The notes under the pieces: generated by a model
What the model saw: only the letters and a program-made list of their open reading frames with translations
What the model was told of the DNA's origin: nothing
Database searches by the model: none
Translations under genes and position numbers: made by a program
Source of the DNA: Sulfurovum sp.
GTDB taxonomy: Bacteria > Campylobacterota > Campylobacteria > Campylobacterales > Sulfurovaceae
Reading direction: 5' to 3'
Length of the DNA stretch: 64,000 nucleotides
Assembly: GCA_027068435.1 (NCBI GenBank)
Contig: JAMOTA010000038.1
Span: 1 to 64,000 of the forward strand
Shown here: positions 60,592 through 64,000 of the stretch, piece after piece
How positions within the stretch are numbered: the stretch's first letter is position 1
Layout: every line of letters starts with the position of its first letter

Positions 60592-61097
60592 TGAAGTTTT
60601 TTACACTTATAGTGTTTATTAGTCTCTCTTTGTTTGCAGAAACAACTACAGAAAAACCATTTAATGCAGGTAGATTTTATAGTATGGATTTTGACAAAAA
60701 TACTACATGCTTAGTAAGGCACTTTAAAGTCCATAAAGAGCCTAGATGGGTAGGAAAAATAAAAGTAAGAAATGGAAAAACTGTCTATTTCTCTAGTCCT
60801 AAGTCACTATTTGAATTTTACCATGTACCTGGAAAATGGTTTGATGTAGGGGTAAAAAGTGAGAGAGACTTTTCAGAAATAGTCGTAACAGACTATGAAA
60901 CACTCAAACATATTAATGCAGAGACGGCATATTTTATCTATGGTAGTAATGTCACTTCACCAGCAGGTGATGACCTTATAGCCATAGAGACAGAAGAGGC
61001 AGCTAAAATATTTTCTAAAGCACACAATGGAAAGAGAATTTTAAAATTTGATGAAGTATCAGATGCACTAATTAGACTACTTAATGGAAGGATTTAA
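60591..61097 (+). CDS. NosL-like protein without the Cys pair
   Basis: A 168-residue secreted protein (signal peptide about 1-16) whose second half (DYETLKHINAETAYFIYGSN, and later LKFDEVSDALI) has the NosL fold and is clearly alike to the gene at 62426 (DYYTLEEISAKEAYYVLDSD and VKFDEITAKMV). The N-terminal CxxCxM site is missing: only one Cys, at 40, is left (TTCLVRHFKV). It may therefore bind metal with other residues or act as a partner. It overlaps nosY by one base. Confidence 0.6.
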   Translation: MKFFTLIVFISLSLFAETTTEKPFNAGRFYSMDFDKNTTCLVRHFKVHKEPRWVGKIKVRNGKTVYFSSPKSLFEFYHVPGKWFDVGVKSERDFSEIVVTDYETLKHINAETAYFIYGSNVTSPAGDDLIAIETEEAAKIFSKAHNGKRILKFDEVSDALIRLLNGRI

Positions 61098-61098
61098 G

Positions 61099-61623
61099 AT
61101 GCAAAAACCTACACCACTTGATGAAGAGATACCTTTAGACCCTAAAAGATATATTGTTAGTGAAACCAATGAAAAAGGTAAAATCACTTTTTGTAATGAC
61201 TATTTTATGGAAGTAAGTGGATATACAAAAGAGGAACTTATAGGTAAACCTCATAGTATTGTACGTCATCCAGATATGCCAAAAGTTGTTTTTAAACTTC
61301 TTTGGGAAACTATCTCACAAGGAAAAAATATTAATGCAGTAGTAAAAAATCTAGCAAAAGATGGTAGATATTACTGGATTTTTACTGAGTTTGAATCAAG
61401 AAGAGATAACGATACAGGTGAAATTATAGGGTATCATGCAGCAAGAAAAAGTATCTCAAAGCATGTGATTGAGATTATTGATGAACTTTATAAAGAACTT
61501 TTAATGCTAGAAAGAAATTATACTACAGAAGCTTCAGAGAGATATCTGATGAAGTTTCTAAAAGAGAAGGGTGATGATATAGAATTTTCTAATATTATGG
61601 AAGAGATACATAGATTTTATTAA
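61099..61623 (+). CDS. Aer/CetB-like PAS-domain protein
   Basis: A soluble 174-residue protein that is mostly one PAS domain (about 5-125), with ITFCNDYFMEVSGYTKEELIGKP, IVRHPDMP and DGRYYWIFTEF. This is the pattern of the energy-taxis sensor Aer and of the Campylobacter PAS protein CetB, which bind FAD and signal to a separate transducer; a helical tail follows. The AAGGATTT ribosome site favours the ATG at 61099. It lies within the nos extension, so it may link N2O respiration to taxis or gene control; that is an inference. Confidence 0.7.
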   Translation: MQKPTPLDEEIPLDPKRYIVSETNEKGKITFCNDYFMEVSGYTKEELIGKPHSIVRHPDMPKVVFKLLWETISQGKNINAVVKNLAKDGRYYWIFTEFESRRDNDTGEIIGYHAARKSISKHVIEIIDELYKELLMLERNYTTEASERYLMKFLKEKGDDIEFSNIMEEIHRFY

Positions 61624-61685
61624 ATCTTAACACTTATTTAACATTAATGTATTAGTATGTGTTATTAAAATAATAAGGAAATAGT

Positions 61686-62381
61686 ATGAAAAAGATTTTA
61701 CTAGCACTACTAGCAGTTGTGACTATGGTTACACTTGTACAAGCACAAGAGAGTAGCCCAAAGAGAATGATGAAAAAGTTTCAGATGGTATCTTTAGATA
61801 AAGCAACTATTCTCCAAAATGGAAAAGCAAAGCTTTTTTGTCCTGAGTGTGGTATGTCACTACCGATGTTTTACAAAACAAACCATGCTGCTACTGTAGA
61901 TGGAGAGGTGAAACAGTACTGCTCTCTTCACTGTCTTGTTGATGACATGAAAAAAGGTGCTAAACTTTCAGATATAAAAGTAGTTGATGTTATTAGTTTA
62001 AAGTTTATTCCTGTAGAAAAAGCAACATATGTTGTAGGCTCTAGAAAAAAAGGAACCATGAGCATGGTGAGCAAATATGCTTTTGCTCATAAATCAGATG
62101 CAGAAAAATTTGCTCAAGCCAATGGGGGAGAGGTAGTTGATTATACTTCAGCATACAAAAAAGCTGAGAGCGACTTTGCTAAAGAGAGTAAAATGATTGC
62201 TAAAAAACAAGCAATGATGTCAGCAAAGGGCGAAATGATGTATGCTAAGATATGTCAAAAGACAGAAGTTAAGTTTACTACTACGGCAGAAGCTAAAGCT
62301 TTTATGCTTGAGCATAAACTCTGTAAAACATCAAACCCTAAACAGATGCAAGCTATAGGTCTTTACTTAAAAAATAGATAA
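61686..62381 (+). CDS. NosL-domain protein, CPECGM type
   Basis: A 231-residue secreted protein (signal peptide about 1-20). The NosL-like part carries CPECGM (C52, C55, M57) and a second Cys pair CSLHC (C79, C83); the C-terminal part (about 140-231) is Lys-rich and includes two Cys in AKICQKTEV and EHKLCKTSN. It is a likely copper-binding protein. It has no match to the first NosL outside the motif, so it is a separate member of the superfamily. Confidence 0.65.
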   Translation: MKKILLALLAVVTMVTLVQAQESSPKRMMKKFQMVSLDKATILQNGKAKLFCPECGMSLPMFYKTNHAATVDGEVKQYCSLHCLVDDMKKGAKLSDIKVVDVISLKFIPVEKATYVVGSRKKGTMSMVSKYAFAHKSDAEKFAQANGGEVVDYTSAYKKAESDFAKESKMIAKKQAMMSAKGEMMYAKICQKTEVKFTTTAEAKAFMLEHKLCKTSNPKQMQAIGLYLKNR

Positions 62382-62425
62382 TTTTTCCACATCAACTGTG
62401 GGAACTAGTATAAATAGGTTAAAAC

Positions 62426-63103
62426 ATGATAAAAATATCGCTACTATTACTTTTTATAACAGCTGTACTTTTTGCTAATGAGTTAAGTTTAGCAAAAATT
62501 GTTAAACTATCTAACAAAGGTGAGAAGATAGTTAAAACCCTCTGTAAAGAGAAAGCTCTTCCCTCTTCAGAAGGTACGATAGAAGAGCTGATACAGAGAG
62601 TAAAAGAGTCTCATGCTTGTCCTAGACTCTCTAGTTCAAAACTCAAAGCCGTTGCATACTATGTTAGTAATGGTAGTATGCGTGTAGGAGTGAAACATAT
62701 AAAGGTACATGCTAAAGATAAGTGTCCTGTTTGTGGAATGTTTGTCTCTAAGTATCCAAAATGGGTTTCTCATATCAAGCATGATGGGATAAATTACTAT
62801 TTTGATGGTGTGAAAGATATGATGAAGTATTATATCTTTGATGGAGATTTCCCTTATAATCGTCATCAAATTAGTGAAATTACAGTGAGTGATTACTATA
62901 CACTTGAAGAGATATCGGCTAAAGAGGCATATTATGTACTAGATTCAGATATTTTTGGACCTATGGGACATGAACTTATACCTTTTAAAACGCAAGAGAG
63001 TGCTAAGGCATTCATGCTAGACCATAAAGGTAAAGCACTAGTTAAATTTGATGAGATTACGGCTAAAATGGTTATGGCTTTAGATGGCATAGACCAGCCC
63101 TAA
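62426..63103 (+). CDS. NosL-domain protein, CPVCGM type
   Basis: A 225-residue secreted protein with a signal peptide (about 1-17), a helical N-terminal part (about 18-90) with Cys 40 and 65, and a NosL domain with CPVCGM (C100, C103, M105), the YYFDGVKDMMKYY segment and the C-terminal VKFDEITAK. Its second half is paralogous to the gene at 60591. A copper-delivery role is inferred from the motif and the location. Confidence 0.68.
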   Translation: MIKISLLLLFITAVLFANELSLAKIVKLSNKGEKIVKTLCKEKALPSSEGTIEELIQRVKESHACPRLSSSKLKAVAYYVSNGSMRVGVKHIKVHAKDKCPVCGMFVSKYPKWVSHIKHDGINYYFDGVKDMMKYYIFDGDFPYNRHQISEITVSDYYTLEEISAKEAYYVLDSDIFGPMGHELIPFKTQESAKAFMLDHKGKALVKFDEITAKMVMALDGIDQP

Positions 63104-63114
63104 TAGAACTAAAT

Positions 63115-63369
63115 ATGATTAAAGAATTCTCTTTTGTAGTTTTAGGAATAGTGTTACTTATAGCTTTAACCTCTCTACATTACATGACTCATCATATACA
63201 TGTTTCTCATACCATAGCAGGTGCTGTAGTTAAAGTAACAAACATCTCATCTGCTTCTTTTAGTGTGGCGTATTATGAACCAAGAATATCGGTACTTGAT
63301 ACTACATCTCACCCTGCGTATCCTCAAATGCAGACTATCAATAAAATGGATTTAATTTATGCAAAATAG
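63115..63369 (+). CDS. Small membrane-anchored hypothetical protein
   Basis: An 84-residue protein with one N-terminal membrane segment (about 5-22), a His-rich part (HYMTHHIHVSHT) and a periplasmic tail. The His cluster could bind metal. Its end overlaps the start of the permease gene by 11 bases, so the two are co-translated. No family is recognised. Confidence 0.55.
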   Translation: MIKEFSFVVLGIVLLIALTSLHYMTHHIHVSHTIAGAVVKVTNISSASFSVAYYEPRISVLDTTSHPAYPQMQTINKMDLIYAK

Positions 63370-64000
63370 TACATTTTTATATTTTTTAACCCTGCTACTT
63401 TTTAAACAAAAAACAAAACATATCGGTGTAGTGGTTATCTCTGTTATTATTATATTTCTTTTAAGCTCGGTACTTTTTATCTCCTCTTCTTTACAAAAAA
63501 GCCTTTTAGATACAGTAAAAATGCAGAGTGATTTTACTGTAAGTAGAGTTCAAGCTGGTAAAACAGTTAACACCCCTACAGAGTGGATAGATACTATTTT
63601 AGAGATTCATGGTATTTCAAAAGTTGCACCACGTGTGTATGGTAGGTATTTTTTTGCACCTAGAGAGAAATCATTTCTCATAGTAGGTGTCGATTTCTTT
63701 GATGAACAGAGCAGTAAGTCACTACAGACATTAGTTAAAGAGTTAGATCTTAAAGAATTTTTATCTACAGATAGCATGATAGTTGGTAGTGGGGTAAAGC
63801 ATTATTTGTCTCAACATTACTATAAAGATAGTTTTACCTTTAAAACCCCAAAAGGTGCATTTAAAAAAGTAAATATTGCTCATACACTCTCTAAAGAAGC
63901 CAATATCATAGCCAATGATATGATAATCATGCCTATAGATTTAGCAAGAGAGATATTTGGACTCCATGAAGATGAAATAACAGATATTACATTTAATGTA
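63359..64000 (+). CDS. ABC transporter permease, FtsX/MacB-type (3' end outside window)
   Basis: The ATG at 63359 opens a frame that runs to the end of the window. The N terminus has one membrane segment (about 20-45, ending SSVLFISSSL) and then a periplasmic MacB-type domain beginning QSDFTVSRVQAG, the pattern of MacB/LolC permeases. It follows the NosL-domain genes in one operon and probably pairs with an ATPase further on. Whether it moves copper carriers or lipoproteins is unknown. Confidence 0.72.
   Translation, partial: MQNSTFLYFLTLLLFKQKTKHIGVVVISVIIIFLLSSVLFISSSLQKSLLDTVKMQSDFTVSRVQAGKTVNTPTEWIDTILEIHGISKVAPRVYGRYFFAPREKSFLIVGVDFFDEQSSKSLQTLVKELDLKEFLSTDSMIVGSGVKHYLSQHYYKDSFTFKTPKGAFKKVNIAHTLSKEANIIANDMIIMPIDLAREIFGLHEDEITDITFNV

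Noticed and set aside
1-64000. tRNA or rRNA genes, CRISPR arrays, insertion sequences, prophage or attachment sites
   Set aside because: I looked through all gaps on both strands and saw no cloverleaf, no spaced direct-repeat array, no transposase or integrase frame, and no rRNA-like stretch.

Overview
The window looks like a chromosomal segment of a free-living, denitrifying member of the Campylobacterota (Epsilonproteobacteria), most like Sulfurovum or Sulfurimonas. The basis is low G+C, short intergenic gaps with many overlapping start and stop codons, a napAGHBFLD nitrate reductase cluster, and a Sec-type (clade II) nosZ followed by nosBDGC1C2HFLY, plus typical Campylobacterota housekeeping genes. 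No species can be assigned from the sequence alone.

Layout. 1-4800 (minus strand): an ArsRS-like two-component pair whose receiver domain seems to need an ATT start codon, then a panB-ruvB-AI-2E permease operon. 4900-8200: trpA, a small Cys-rich protein and an orphan Cys-type formate dehydrogenase-like gene. 8200-9300 is a small accessory patch: a Phd-type antitoxin with a truncated PIN toxin, a candidate type I toxin locus with a 19-residue hydrophobic peptide, a gene fragment, and several perfect palindromes. 9300-17000: yraN, a PhyH-type dioxygenase, trxA, trxB, dapB, purF, then hisIE, an SPFH protein and ilvE on the other strand. 17090-19160: a small membrane protein and a cytochrome cd1 nitrite reductase (nirS). 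19300-27450: mixed housekeeping genes (bcp, rpsB, tsf, a LolD-like ATPase) and an AIM24/TMEM43 pair. 27718-35961: the nap operon, with a triheme NapB and three extra small genes. 36000-50750: an aldehyde dehydrogenase, a Deg-type protease, a lipoprotein gene broken by one in-frame stop, an outer-membrane barrel, a porin, a RelBE/ParDE-like toxin-antitoxin pair, rimO, tilS, TonB and a NosA/OprC-like copper receptor. 51004-64000: the nos operon and an extension of NosL-domain proteins, a CetB/Aer-like PAS protein and an ABC permease that runs off the end.

How the genes fit together. Nap makes nitrite from nitrate, NirS makes NO, and NosZ reduces N2O. No NO reductase and no heme d1 synthesis genes lie in the window. 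The four promoter regions of nirS, napA, nosZ and nosB each carry an FNR/CRP-family palindrome (TTGAY-N4-ATCAA type) followed after 22-23 bases by a -10 hexamer. That is the class II activator geometry, so these units probably form one oxygen- or NO-responsive regulon. NosZ needs copper, and a TonB protein plus a receptor carrying the CxxxM and HxM copper motifs of OprC/NosA sit directly upstream. Downstream, at least three further NosL-domain proteins suggest an enlarged copper-delivery module.
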